NCBI GenBank assembly: GCA_934845495.1
Contig: CAKWRB010000080.1
Coordinates: 1-6,090 of the forward strand
Direction of reading: 5' to 3'
DNA length: 6,090 nt
From: an uncultured bacterium
GTDB lineage: Bacteria; Bacillota; Clostridia; Oscillospirales; Ruminococcaceae
Shown: one piece after another, positions 1-6,090 of the stretch
Numbering within the stretch: the first letter of the stretch is position 1
Layout of the letters: each line of letters opens with the position of its first letter
Notes under the pieces: model-generated
Database searches by the model: none
Seen by the model: the letters and a program-made list of their open reading frames with translations, nothing else
Told to the model about the DNA's origin: nothing
Program-made: the position numbers and the translations under genes

Positions 1-839
1 GAATACAGGTATCCCGGATAGCCCTTACGGCCGGGGATCTCTCCCTTGGAGGAGGAGAATTCCCGGAGTGCTTCGCAGTAGGAGGTGATGTCGGTCATGA
101 TCACCAGAATGTGCATATCCTTCTCAAATGCCAGGTATTCGGCAGTGGTCAGGGCACACTTGGGGGTGAGGATACGCTCAATGATGGGGTCGTTGGAGAG
201 GTTCAGGAACATAACCACGCGGTCCATTACGCCGGTCTCCTCAAAGCTGCGGCGGAAGTAGTCAGCCACATCGTTGGTGACACCCATGGCGGCAAAGACG
301 ATGCCGAACTCCTGGCCCTCTTCGGCGGCGATGTTGGCCTGCTTGACGATCTGGGCAGCCAGCTTGTTGTGCTGCATACCTGAACCGGAGAAGATGGGCA
401 GCTTCTGGCCGCGGATCAGGGTCATCAGGCAGTCGATGGCCGAAATGCCGGTGTTGATGTAGTTGCGGGGATAGGTACGGGAAACCGGATTCAGCGGTTT
501 GCCGTTGATATCCTCCTTCTTTTCCCAGTAGATTTCGCCCAGTCCGTCGATGGGCTGGCCGGAACCGCTCAGGACACGGCCCAGCAGCTCCTTGGAAAGG
601 TTCATCTCCACCGGGTGCCCCAGAATGGTGGTGGTGGTGTTCTGCAGGGAGAGGCCGCGGGTGCCTTCAAACACCTGAATGATGCAGCGGTCGCCCTCCA
701 TTTGTACGATACGGCCGGTGCGGGTGGTGCCATCCTGGAGTTCCAATTCCACCATTTCCTCGTAACCGGCGCCGTGGATGCCGTCCAGTGCCACAAGGGG
801 GCCGTTGATTTCGCTAAGTCCCACAATTTTCAGACTCAT
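1..839 (-). CDS. atpB: V-type ATPase subunit B, 3' end beyond window
   Basis: This is the non-catalytic (regulatory) nucleotide-binding subunit of the A3B3 head; its N-terminal 279 codons are present and the frame stays open to the left edge. The start is ATG at 839-837, giving [20 protein letters not shown], the usual beta-barrel opening of B subunits. Visible landmarks are a degenerate P-loop, FSGSGMQHN at about residues 150-158, which lacks the GKT of a true Walker A as is normal for B. Next come AAMG at 183-186, the Walker B-like strand [10 protein letters not shown] at 243-252, SYCEALRE at 253-260 and GRKGYPGY at 270-277. B subunits are usually about 460 residues, so roughly 180 residues, including the part that carries the arginine finger, lie outside. 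It follows A after 21 bases. The A/B assignment is clear from the missing P-loop lysine and the adjacent true A. It is also called ntpB. Confidence 0.97.
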   Translation of the reverse strand, partial: MSLKIVGLSEINGPLVALDGIHGAGYEEMVELELQDGTTRTGRIVQMEGDRCIIQVFEGTRGLSLQNTTTTILGHPVEMNLSKELLGRVLSGSGQPIDGLGEIYWEKKEDINGKPLNPVSRTYPRNYINTGISAIDCLMTLIRGQKLPIFSGSGMQHNKLAAQIVKQANIAAEEGQEFGIVFAAMGVTNDVADYFRRSFEETGVMDRVVMFLNLSNDPIIERILTPKCALTTAEYLAFEKDMHILVIMTDITSYCEALREFSSSKGEIPGRKGYPGYLY

Positions 840-850
840 ACTGTTCTCGC

Positions 851-857
851 TCCTCCC
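851..857 (-). promoter_or_regulatory. Ribosome-binding site of subunit B
   Basis: GGGAGGA on the minus strand lies in the 21-base gap between the A stop (861-863) and the B start (839). The gap from the end of the motif to the ATG is 11 bases, slightly longer than for the other genes here. The well-conserved N-terminus still supports this start. Confidence 0.7.
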
Positions 858-860
858 TTG

Positions 861-2612
861 TTATATAACCGAAGCCAGGGCCTGGTCGATCCGGGTGTAG
901 TAATCGTCCAGCAGTTCCAGCTTGCTGTTGGGTACATCGTACTTGATCTTGACCACTTCGCCGAAGATGCCGGTGGCCAGAATGGTCGAAATGGCATGGC
1001 CCTTCCGAATCATGGCGGCACACTGGTCGTAGAGATACAGGATCACCTTCATCATGCCCAGCTGCTTTTCCAGCGGTACATAGGTGTCATCGGCATGGTA
1101 GGCGTTCTGCTGCAGGAAGCCCACACGGATCACTTTGGCGGTCTCGATAACCAGCTTCTGGTCATCGGGCAGCACATCCGAACCGATGAGCTTGACGATC
1201 TCCATCAGGTCGTTTTCCTCATGGAGCAGGGTGGCAATGCGCTGACGGTCTGCCATGAATTCCCGGCCCACATTGGCACTGTACCAGCGGTTGAGGGTGT
1301 CCACATTCTCGCTGTAACTGGTGTTCCAGTTGATGGCAGGGTAGTGACGGGAATAGGCCAGGCTCTTATCCAGTGCCCAGAAGCAGCGTACAAACCGCTT
1401 GGTGTTCTGGGTGACCGGCTCGGAGAAGTCGGAGCCCTGGGGGGATACTGCACCGATGATGGTGACAGAGCCCTCGGCGCCGTTCAGTGATACAGTGTAG
1501 CCAGCCCGCTCATAGAACTGGGAAATACGGGAGGGCAGATAGGCCGGGAAGCCCTCCTCGGCGGGCATTTCCTCCAGACGGCCGGAGATCTCCCGGAGAG
1601 CCTCGGCCCAGCGGGAGGTGGAGTCGGCCATGATGGCGACATGGTAGCCCATGTCGCGGTAGTACTCTGCCAGGGTGATTCCGGTGTAGATGGAGGCCTC
1701 ACGGGCAGCTACGGGCATATTGGAGGTATTGGCGATGAGTACGGTGCGGGCGGTGAGCTTCTGGCCGCTCTTGGGGTCGATCAGCTCGGAGAACTCCTTC
1801 AGCACCTGGGTCATCTCGTTGCCGCGTTCGCCGCAGCCCACATAGACGATGATATCGGCATCACACCACTTGGCCAGCTGATGCTGGGTCATGGTTTTGC
1901 CGGTGCCGAAACCGCCGGGAATGGCAGCGGTGCCGCCCTTGGCGATGGGGAACATGGTGTCGATCACGCGCTGGCCGGTGATCAGCGGCCGGGAGATGGA
2001 CATCCGCTCCCGGATGGGACGCTCCACCCGGATGGGCCACTTCTGGCAGAGGGTGAGTTCATGCTCCACGCCCTTCTGGTCCACCAGTTTTACCACGCAG
2101 TCGTTGACGGTGTACTGGCCGTTGGTCATCACTGCCGAAACACGGCCGCTCAGGTTGGGGGGAACCATGCAGCGGTGCTCGATGAGCGGGGTTTCGGGGC
2201 AGGTGGCATAGATGTCGCCGCCCTTCAGTTCATCGCCCACCGATACCTTGATGGTCACATCCCACTTGCGCTCTGTATCGAGGGAGGGGATGCTGCTGCC
2301 GGTGCCAATGAAGGCGCCGTCGGTCTTTTCGATGTCCTGCAGGGGGCGCTCGATGCCGTCGAAAATGTTGGAGATGATACCAGGCCCCAGGGTTGCGGAC
2401 AGGGGGGCACCGGTACCGATGATCTCCTCACCGACCCGCAGGCCGGTGGTGGTTTCATATACCTGGATGGTAGTGCGCTCCGAGCTGATGGAGATAACCT
2501 CACCGATCAGCTTCTTGGAGCCCACATAGACCATCTCCTGCATCGTCAGATCGGTGGGGCCCTTGATGGTCACAACCGGTCCGTTGATGGAATTGATCAG
2601 ATTGATGCTCAA
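861..2612 (-). CDS. atpA: V-type ATPase catalytic subunit A
   Basis: This is the catalytic ATP-binding subunit of the cytoplasmic A3B3 head; 583 residues is the normal length for the family. An N-terminal beta-barrel (about 1-75) is followed by the A-specific non-homologous insert (about 110-190, with KGGDIYATCPETPLIEHRC). The nucleotide-binding domain has a Walker A GGFGTGKT at 233-240 (K239, T240), then TQHQLAKW, then the catalytic-glutamate motif GERGNEM at 261-267 (E262). Walker B is VAIMAD at 325-330, followed by STSRWAEALRE. A helical C-terminal domain follows. The start codon is TTG at 2612-2610, chosen because it sits 6 bases after GGAGGTGA and gives the family N-terminus with INGPVV; the first in-frame ATG would cut off about 23 residues of the barrel. 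It lies 28 bases after E and 21 bases before B. It is also called ntpA. The assignment is secure. Confidence 0.98.
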   Translation of the reverse strand: MSINLINSINGPVVTIKGPTDLTMQEMVYVGSKKLIGEVISISSERTTIQVYETTTGLRVGEEIIGTGAPLSATLGPGIISNIFDGIERPLQDIEKTDGAFIGTGSSIPSLDTERKWDVTIKVSVGDELKGGDIYATCPETPLIEHRCMVPPNLSGRVSAVMTNGQYTVNDCVVKLVDQKGVEHELTLCQKWPIRVERPIRERMSISRPLITGQRVIDTMFPIAKGGTAAIPGGFGTGKTMTQHQLAKWCDADIIVYVGCGERGNEMTQVLKEFSELIDPKSGQKLTARTVLIANTSNMPVAAREASIYTGITLAEYYRDMGYHVAIMADSTSRWAEALREISGRLEEMPAEEGFPAYLPSRISQFYERAGYTVSLNGAEGSVTIIGAVSPQGSDFSEPVTQNTKRFVRCFWALDKSLAYSRHYPAINWNTSYSENVDTLNRWYSANVGREFMADRQRIATLLHEENDLMEIVKLIGSDVLPDDQKLVIETAKVIRVGFLQQNAYHADDTYVPLEKQLGMMKVILYLYDQCAAMIRKGHAISTILATGIFGEVVKIKYDVPNSKLELLDDYYTRIDQALASVI

Positions 2613-2618
2613 ACGATT

Positions 2619-2626
2619 TCACCTCC
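2619..2626 (-). promoter_or_regulatory. Ribosome-binding site that sets the TTG start of subunit A
   Basis: GGAGGTGA on the minus strand is a near-perfect anti-16S match, 6 bases upstream of the TTG at 2612-2610. No in-frame ATG lies at a suitable distance, so this site decides the start of the catalytic subunit. Confidence 0.85.
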
Positions 2627-2640
2627 GGAAGTAAAAAGAG

Positions 2641-3246
2641 TTACAGTGTGATGTCCAGCTTGGAATTGTTGAAGAACCACTGCTTCTGTTCGTCCAGTGC
2701 AATGTCCAGGCTCAGATCCAGCCGGGCACGACCATCGGCGCTCACCACGATCAGGCCGCCCAGATGGATCTCGGGCGAGGCAACAGCGGTGCAGCCGGTC
2801 AGGATTGCGGTCAGCGCATCGGCATAGGAGAGATCCTCCTGGCGCAGATAGAGGGTGCCGCCGGCAAAGTTAGCCTGCATAGCGGCTTCTCTGGCCTTGG
2901 CACAGAGAAAGTCGGCATACTCGCTGCCTGCTGCAAATTCACGCAGGCGATCGGCAGCCAGGTCGAATACATTGGACATATATTTCTCACGGATGGAAAA
3001 CAGTTCTTTTCTCAGGCGGTCCTTTTCGCTGAAGGCAGCGGCCCGGAACTGCCCGTCGATCTCCCGAAGCTCGGCCTCAAAGTACTTGGCGGCTTCGGCG
3101 TCGGCAGCAGCCTTCAGGCTGGCCCGCTGGCTCTCCAGATTGCTCTGGGTCTCTGCTTCAATGGTGCTGCACTCGGTTCGGGCCAGGTTCATGATCTCCT
3201 CTTCGAACTTTGCCAGCTTTTTCTGCAGCTTCTTGTCTTCTGCCAT
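2641..3246 (-). CDS. atpE: V-type ATPase peripheral-stalk subunit E
   Basis: This 201-residue protein is the E subunit, which pairs with a G subunit to form the peripheral stalk linking the A3B3 head to subunit I. Residues 1 to about 100 are rich in Lys, Glu, Ala and Arg with few helix breakers (for example KKLQKKLAKFEEEI near the start), consistent with the long stalk helix. The C-terminal half is the globular head-binding domain, recognisable by IHLGGLIVVSADGRARLDLS at about 160-179, which matches the family GG-hydrophobic, DGR and D-x-S/T pattern. The length is typical (about 190-210). The ATG at 3246-3244 is preferred over upstream in-frame codons because GAGGTGA lies 5 bases before it and the extra 22 residues of a longer frame overlap subunit F. 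It follows F after 10 bases. Primary sequence is weakly conserved in this family, so context adds weight. It is also called ntpE. Confidence 0.93.
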   Translation of the reverse strand: MAEDKKLQKKLAKFEEEIMNLARTECSTIEAETQSNLESQRASLKAAADAEAAKYFEAELREIDGQFRAAAFSEKDRLRKELFSIREKYMSNVFDLAADRLREFAAGSEYADFLCAKAREAAMQANFAGGTLYLRQEDLSYADALTAILTGCTAVASPEIHLGGLIVVSADGRARLDLSLDIALDEQKQWFFNNSKLDITL

Positions 3247-3251
3247 AGATT

Positions 3252-3258
3252 TCACCTC
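3252..3258 (-). promoter_or_regulatory. Ribosome-binding site of subunit E, overlapping the F stop codon
   Basis: GAGGTGA on the minus strand lies 5 bases before the ATG of E. Its first bases fall within the TGA stop codon of F (3257-3259). Ribosomes finishing F would therefore cover the start region of E, suggesting coupled translation; the coupling is inferred. Confidence 0.8.
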
Positions 3259-3562
3259 ACAAGTTGATGCCCAGGGACTCGTGAACATACCGTTCCAGTC
3301 CCTTGGTGGCACTTTCGCCGCTGCGGTCGGAGATCCGTGTCATAACCGGGATCCGGTTTTCCTGCCGGATGGCAGTGAGTTCCGGTTCACACCGGTCCAT
3401 CAGTTCACCGGTGATGAGCAGGATCCCGACCTCCTTTGCGGCGACGATCTCCCGGATCCTGTCCAAAGCCTCGTTGCGGTCCTCTACCACAGCGCCGTCC
3501 ATACCGGCCAGGCGCATGCCGAGGTACACATCGGGCTTATCGCTCAGAACAAAGAATTTCAT
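3257..3562 (-). CDS. atpF: V-type ATPase central-stalk subunit F
   Basis: This 101-residue protein is the F subunit of the central rotor stalk. It binds the D subunit and turns with it, transmitting torque between the head and the membrane ring. The family pattern is clear: an N-terminal beta strand KFFVLSD, then GMRLAGMDGAVV at about residues 15-26, a helix EALDRIREIV, the strand VGILLITGELMD at about 45-56, and a proline-containing strand RIPVMTRI near 70-77. This is the small alternating strand-helix fold known for F. The length is normal (about 100-110). It starts with ATG at 3562-3560 and ends at TGA 3257-3259. It lies 28 bases after K and 10 bases before E. In Enterococcus hirae the equivalent gene is called ntpG. 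It should not be confused with F-type atpF. Confidence 0.95.
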   Translation of the reverse strand: MKFFVLSDKPDVYLGMRLAGMDGAVVEDRNEALDRIREIVAAKEVGILLITGELMDRCEPELTAIRQENRIPVMTRISDRSGESATKGLERYVHESLGINL

Positions 3563-3567
3563 CTCTG

Positions 3568-3572
3568 CACCT
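3568..3572 (-). promoter_or_regulatory. Ribosome-binding site of subunit F
   Basis: AGGTG on the minus strand lies 5 bases before the ATG of F, within the 28-base K-F gap. It is the weakest of the sites in this cluster. Confidence 0.55.
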
Positions 3573-3590
3573 GCTTTTCAGGATAGGGGA

Positions 3591-4034
3591 TTAAAGCTTG
3601 TTGATGATCAGGATGGAGATCAGCAGACCGTAGATGGCGATACCTTCACCCAGTACAACGAAGATGATGGCCTTACCGAAGGCCTTGGGGTCCTCCGATA
3701 CAGCGCCGATGGCAGCGGGAGCAGCCGAGGCAACGGCCACGCCAGCGCCGATGGCAGCCAGGCCGGTTACCAGTGCGGCAGCCAGGAAGCCCATGCCCTG
3801 GGCATTGGTGCCGACGATGGAGGCAACGGCAGTGCCAGCGGTTTCAGCAAAGGCAACGCCCGAAGCGGGAACGGCTACTGCGCAGAGGCAAACCAGAGCA
3901 AAGGCACCGAAGTGCAGGGCGAAACGGTTGCGGATGGCAGACTTGCCGGTCACCTTGCCCTGGGCAACGCTTACCAGGGGAGCAGCGATGAGAAGAACAG
4001 CGATAGCGGGAACGATCAGTGTGAGAATAGACAT
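3591..4034 (-). CDS. ntpK: V-type ATPase proteolipid (membrane ring) subunit K
   Basis: This 147-residue protein forms the rotating membrane ring that carries ions past subunit I. Four membrane helices are visible at about 3-25, 38-62, 80-110 and 119-145. Helices 1 and 2 are separated by a basic loop, GKVTGKSAIRNR. The second hairpin is the classical proteolipid: a small-residue helix with LAAIGAGVAVASAAPAAIGA, the loop SEDPKAFGK, and helix 4 with FVVLGEGIAIYGL, where E130 is the ion-binding carboxylate. The first hairpin has no equivalent carboxylate, so the ring should carry one site per four helices. The start is ATG 4034-4032, 8 bases after GGAGG. A longer frame from a TTG at 4049 would place that codon inside the ribosome-binding site and is rejected. 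It lies 57 bases after I and 28 before F. Confidence 0.96.
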   Translation of the reverse strand: MSILTLIVPAIAVLLIAAPLVSVAQGKVTGKSAIRNRFALHFGAFALVCLCAVAVPASGVAFAETAGTAVASIVGTNAQGMGFLAAALVTGLAAIGAGVAVASAAPAAIGAVSEDPKAFGKAIIFVVLGEGIAIYGLLISILIINKL

Positions 4035-4091
4035 AAGTAATTCCTCCAAATAGTTAACTCAAAAAGCTTGTATCTATGTTCAGGGCAGGGG
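4035..4091 (-). promoter_or_regulatory. I-K intergenic leader with strong ribosome-binding site for K
   Basis: This 57-base gap is the longest in the cluster. It is AT-richer than the genes around it (about 39% GC by my count). It ends with GGAGG at 4043-4047, 8 bases before the ATG of K. The palindromes AAGCTT and GTTAAC are present, but I see no stable terminator-like hairpin and no convincing promoter. An open leader would favour high translation of K, which is needed in many more copies than I; this function is inferred. Confidence 0.6.
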
Positions 4092-6090
4092 TTATTCCCC
4101 GATTGCCTGAGCGTCCATCGAGACGGGGGCATAGGGAACGCCCTGACCGTCAAAGTAGCGGCTGAACAGTTCGTAGAACTCCAGACGCAGCGACTGGATG
4201 CCCACGATGAAGCCCTCCAGCGCCATAACGAAGATGTTGCCAAGGATCAGCACGACGATGCTGCCGGCGCCAGTGAACATCTCGGTGAGGGTGAGCACGA
4301 CCGACATCATACCGGCATGGCTGATGATAAAGCCGCCCACACGCATGAAGGAGAGGGTGTTGGTGACAAAGCTCAGCACCACATCGAAGAGCTCGAAGAA
4401 GCCCTCGATGATGAAGGAGCCGATGCCTCCCTCCAGTTCAAAGTGTTCCCCGTGGGCCAGCCGCCCCAGGGGCTCCTTGAGGAAGATCACCAGGATCGGC
4501 AGAACCAGCAGCCCCAGAATGTAGGGCAGGGTAAAGAGGTTTGGGCCGCCGGTGAGCATCGAAACCAGTCCGGCCAGCACCGCACCGTAAAAGACCAGTC
4601 CGGCCACGCCGTTGTTCGAGAACAGCGCCTTTTCCCAGTCGCGGTTGCGCAGTCCGGTGAACACATTGATAATCATCGCCATGACGATCAGCCCCACACC
4701 CAGGGCAATGGCTGCCAGCAGCAGGGTGTTGATGGTTTCGCCGTCCATGACCTCCACCGGTTTGCCGGGCAGTCCCAGTACATTGATGTAGAAGGGATCA
4801 AGCAGGTGTTCCAGACCAAACACCGAGCCGTACACCAGACCAAAGACTGCTGCCGAGAGGCCGATGCGCTCCAGGATCTTGCCGAAGTTCATCTTCTTGA
4901 CACGGTCCAGGAAGAGGCCCAGCCCGGCAATGACCAGTCCCTGTCCCAGGTCACCGAACATGATGCCGAACAGCAGGATGTAGGTCCAGGCCAGGAAGGA
5001 GGTGGGGTCAGTTTCGTTGTAGGCGGGGGTGCCGTACATATCCACAAACATCTCAAAGGGCTTGACGATGAAGTTGTTCTTGAGCTTGGTGGGTGCCTGG
5101 AAGCGTTTGTCACTGTCATGGGCGGAGATCTCTACGGTGAGGTCGGGATCCAGCTCATGCAGCTTCTTTTCCAGACCGGCAGTTTCCTTCTCCGGGACAA
5201 AGCCCACCAGGATAAAGCTGGAATCGTGGATGCTCACATGCCGACGCAGCTCGAAGGAGCGACTCAGATACTGCAGGGTGGCATAGAGGATGCTGCACAT
5301 ATCGTAGTTCTGATCGATGGTTTCCCGGATCAGGGCATCGGTTGCCTCCAGCTCACGATCGGCTTCCTCCACGGCACCGCGCAGGTGTTCAAAGGTCTGT
5401 CCCGGTACACCGTGGACATATTCCGGGATCCACACCCGCTCAAAGAAGAGGGAGGAGAGGATCTCGTCCACTTCAGCTACATGGATCTTGTCGGTGAAGC
5501 AGAAGCCCCAGACAAATTCCCCTTCCTCGCTCAGCGGCTGGAAGAAGAAGAGCCGGTCGTCGTAGTACTTGAGCTTCTGGTAGCTGTCCGAGGGCAGCCG
5601 GCCGAAGCGCACCTGCAGGTACTTGCTGGCGAAGATATCGTCCAGGCTGACGCTGAGGTTTTCCATGTGGGAGAGCTGCTCCAGCGCACCGGAACCGCGC
5701 TCCTTGGCAGCCAGCAGAAGCTGCTTCTGCTCGGTGAGCTGCCGGATCTCCGACTCAAAGGAGAACTCGGAAACGATGCCGTCCTCATTGGAGAAGTTCG
5801 GTACCCAGGCCTTTTTAAAGCCGGCCTCGGCAAAGAGCTCGTCTGCCCGCTCCATATTGGTGTGGCTGGCGCTGTAAATGCACCAGCAGTCGTTTTCCTT
5901 TTCAATCAGCGGAACGAAGAAGAAGCGGGAACCGCTCATCTCCTGGAACTGTGCCACCTGGGCGGTGGGCAGCTTTCCAAACCGGGTCTCGAGGTGTTTT
6001 CCCTCGATACCCAGGAGCAGGGTGGCCACAACCTCCACCGTCTCCCGGTTGATCTTCTGCTTGGGGGTAAAGTCTACCCCGCAGTCCCTT
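4092..6090 (-). CDS. ntpI: V-type ATPase membrane stator subunit I, 5' end beyond window
   Basis: This is subunit I (the a-type stator), which forms the ion half-channels against the K ring and anchors the peripheral stalks. The frame is open to the right edge. Residues are numbered here from a GTG at 6038, and at least 17 further codons lie upstream. The cytoplasmic arm covers about residues 1-325. It contains two similar modules (16-82 and 141-207, each RFG-x-LP ... FFF-x-PL ... W-x-P) and then the lobe with FILVGFVPEKE (275-285). The membrane domain starts at about 348 with TYILLFGIMFGDLGQG and has about seven or eight helices. SFMRVGGFIISHAG carries R566 and QSLRLEFYELF carries R618; these match the conserved arginines corresponding to R735 and R799 of yeast Vph1. 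It ends at TAA 4092-4094, 57 bases before K. It is also called atpI. Confidence 0.96.
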   Translation of the reverse strand, partial: RDCGVDFTPKQKINRETVEVVATLLLGIEGKHLETRFGKLPTAQVAQFQEMSGSRFFFVPLIEKENDCWCIYSASHTNMERADELFAEAGFKKAWVPNFSNEDGIVSEFSFESEIRQLTEQKQLLLAAKERGSGALEQLSHMENLSVSLDDIFASKYLQVRFGRLPSDSYQKLKYYDDRLFFFQPLSEEGEFVWGFCFTDKIHVAEVDEILSSLFFERVWIPEYVHGVPGQTFEHLRGAVEEADRELEATDALIRETIDQNYDMCSILYATLQYLSRSFELRRHVSIHDSSFILVGFVPEKETAGLEKKLHELDPDLTVEISAHDSDKRFQAPTKLKNNFIVKPFEMFVDMYGTPAYNETDPTSFLAWTYILLFGIMFGDLGQGLVIAGLGLFLDRVKKMNFGKILERIGLSAAVFGLVYGSVFGLEHLLDPFYINVLGLPGKPVEVMDGETINTLLLAAIALGVGLIVMAMIINVFTGLRNRDWEKALFSNNGVAGLVFYGAVLAGLVSMLTGGPNLFTLPYILGLLVLPILVIFLKEPLGRLAHGEHFELEGGIGSFIIEGFFELFDVVLSFVTNTLSFMRVGGFIISHAGMMSVVLTLTEMFTGAGSIVVLILGNIFVMALEGFIVGIQSLRLEFYELFSRYFDGQGVPYAPVSMDAQAIGE

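Noticed and set aside
143..158. Loss of the P-loop lysine in subunit B as a possible inactivating mutation
   Set aside because: Regulatory B subunits of V/A-ATPases normally lack a canonical Walker A, so FSGSGMQHN is the expected family form.
1641..2651. Long plus-strand open frame of 336 codons antisense to subunit A, and similar ones at 615-1490 and 3303-4040
   Set aside because: They lie opposite well-conserved ATPase genes, have no family-like motifs, are rich in Gly/Ala/His/Asp as expected from reading GC-biased codons in reverse, and their starts have no convincing ribosome-binding site. They are shadows of the minus-strand genes.
3247..3312. N-terminal extension of subunit E by 22 residues
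   Set aside because: The extra residues overlap the end of subunit F, are not family-like, and the ATG at 3246 has a well-placed GAGGTGA.
4035..4049. N-terminal extension of subunit K from a TTG at 4049
   Set aside because: The TTG sits at the GGAGG ribosome-binding site of the ATG at 4034, so it cannot be the preferred start.
4035..4091. Possible internal promoter or terminator between I and K
   Set aside because: The palindromes AAGCTT and GTTAAC are short restriction-site-like matches. No pair of -35 and -10 boxes at proper spacing and no GC-rich hairpin followed by a T run was found on the minus strand.
1..6090. A novel system, mobile element, CRISPR array or RNA gene in the window
   Set aside because: The window is almost fully occupied by six adjacent ATPase genes, with gaps of at most 57 bases. 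No direct repeat array, inverted terminal repeats, transposase or tRNA/rRNA-like sequence was seen.

Overview
The window carries one uninterrupted, single-direction gene cluster for a rotary V-type (V/A-type) ATPase, entirely on the minus strand. It therefore reads from the right edge to the left edge. In transcription order the genes are subunit I (5' end beyond the right edge), proteolipid subunit K, subunit F, subunit E, catalytic subunit A and regulatory subunit B (3' end beyond the left edge). Every gene has a recognisable family signature and no frameshifts or internal stops were seen. Gaps between genes are short (57, 28, 10, 28 and 21 bases), and each complete gene start has a purine-rich ribosome-binding site. 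This is the layout expected of one polycistronic operon whose promoter and terminator lie outside the window.

The sequence suggests an anaerobic member of the Firmicutes (Clostridia), plausibly an Oscillospiraceae/Ruminococcaceae gut bacterium. The reasons are the fairly GC-rich coding sequence, the strong GGAGG-type ribosome-binding sites, and the clostridial style of the proteins: a subunit I with RFG-x-LP modules, a 147-residue K and an A subunit with a GGFGTGKT P-loop. This placement is inferred from family resemblance only.

The products form one machine. A and B form the cytoplasmic A3B3 head that binds and hydrolyses or makes ATP. F is part of the central rotor stalk. E, with a G partner not seen here, forms the peripheral stalk. 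The membrane part of I forms the stator half-channel and its cytoplasmic arm anchors the stalks. K forms the rotating membrane ring with one ion-binding glutamate (E130) per four-helix subunit. Subunits C, D and G are not in the window; D would be expected just past B on the left and C (and perhaps G) upstream of I on the right.

I found no undescribed system here. The points most worth a second look are an ungapped internal repeat in the cytoplasmic arm of subunit I, a gene order (F before E, with no C between) that differs from the common E-C-F-A-B order, and proteolipid residues that argue for H+ rather than Na+ coupling. Start codons also need care: A begins with TTG, K should start at the ATG at 4034, and the real start of I is off the edge. 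There is no gene-free stretch longer than 57 bases.
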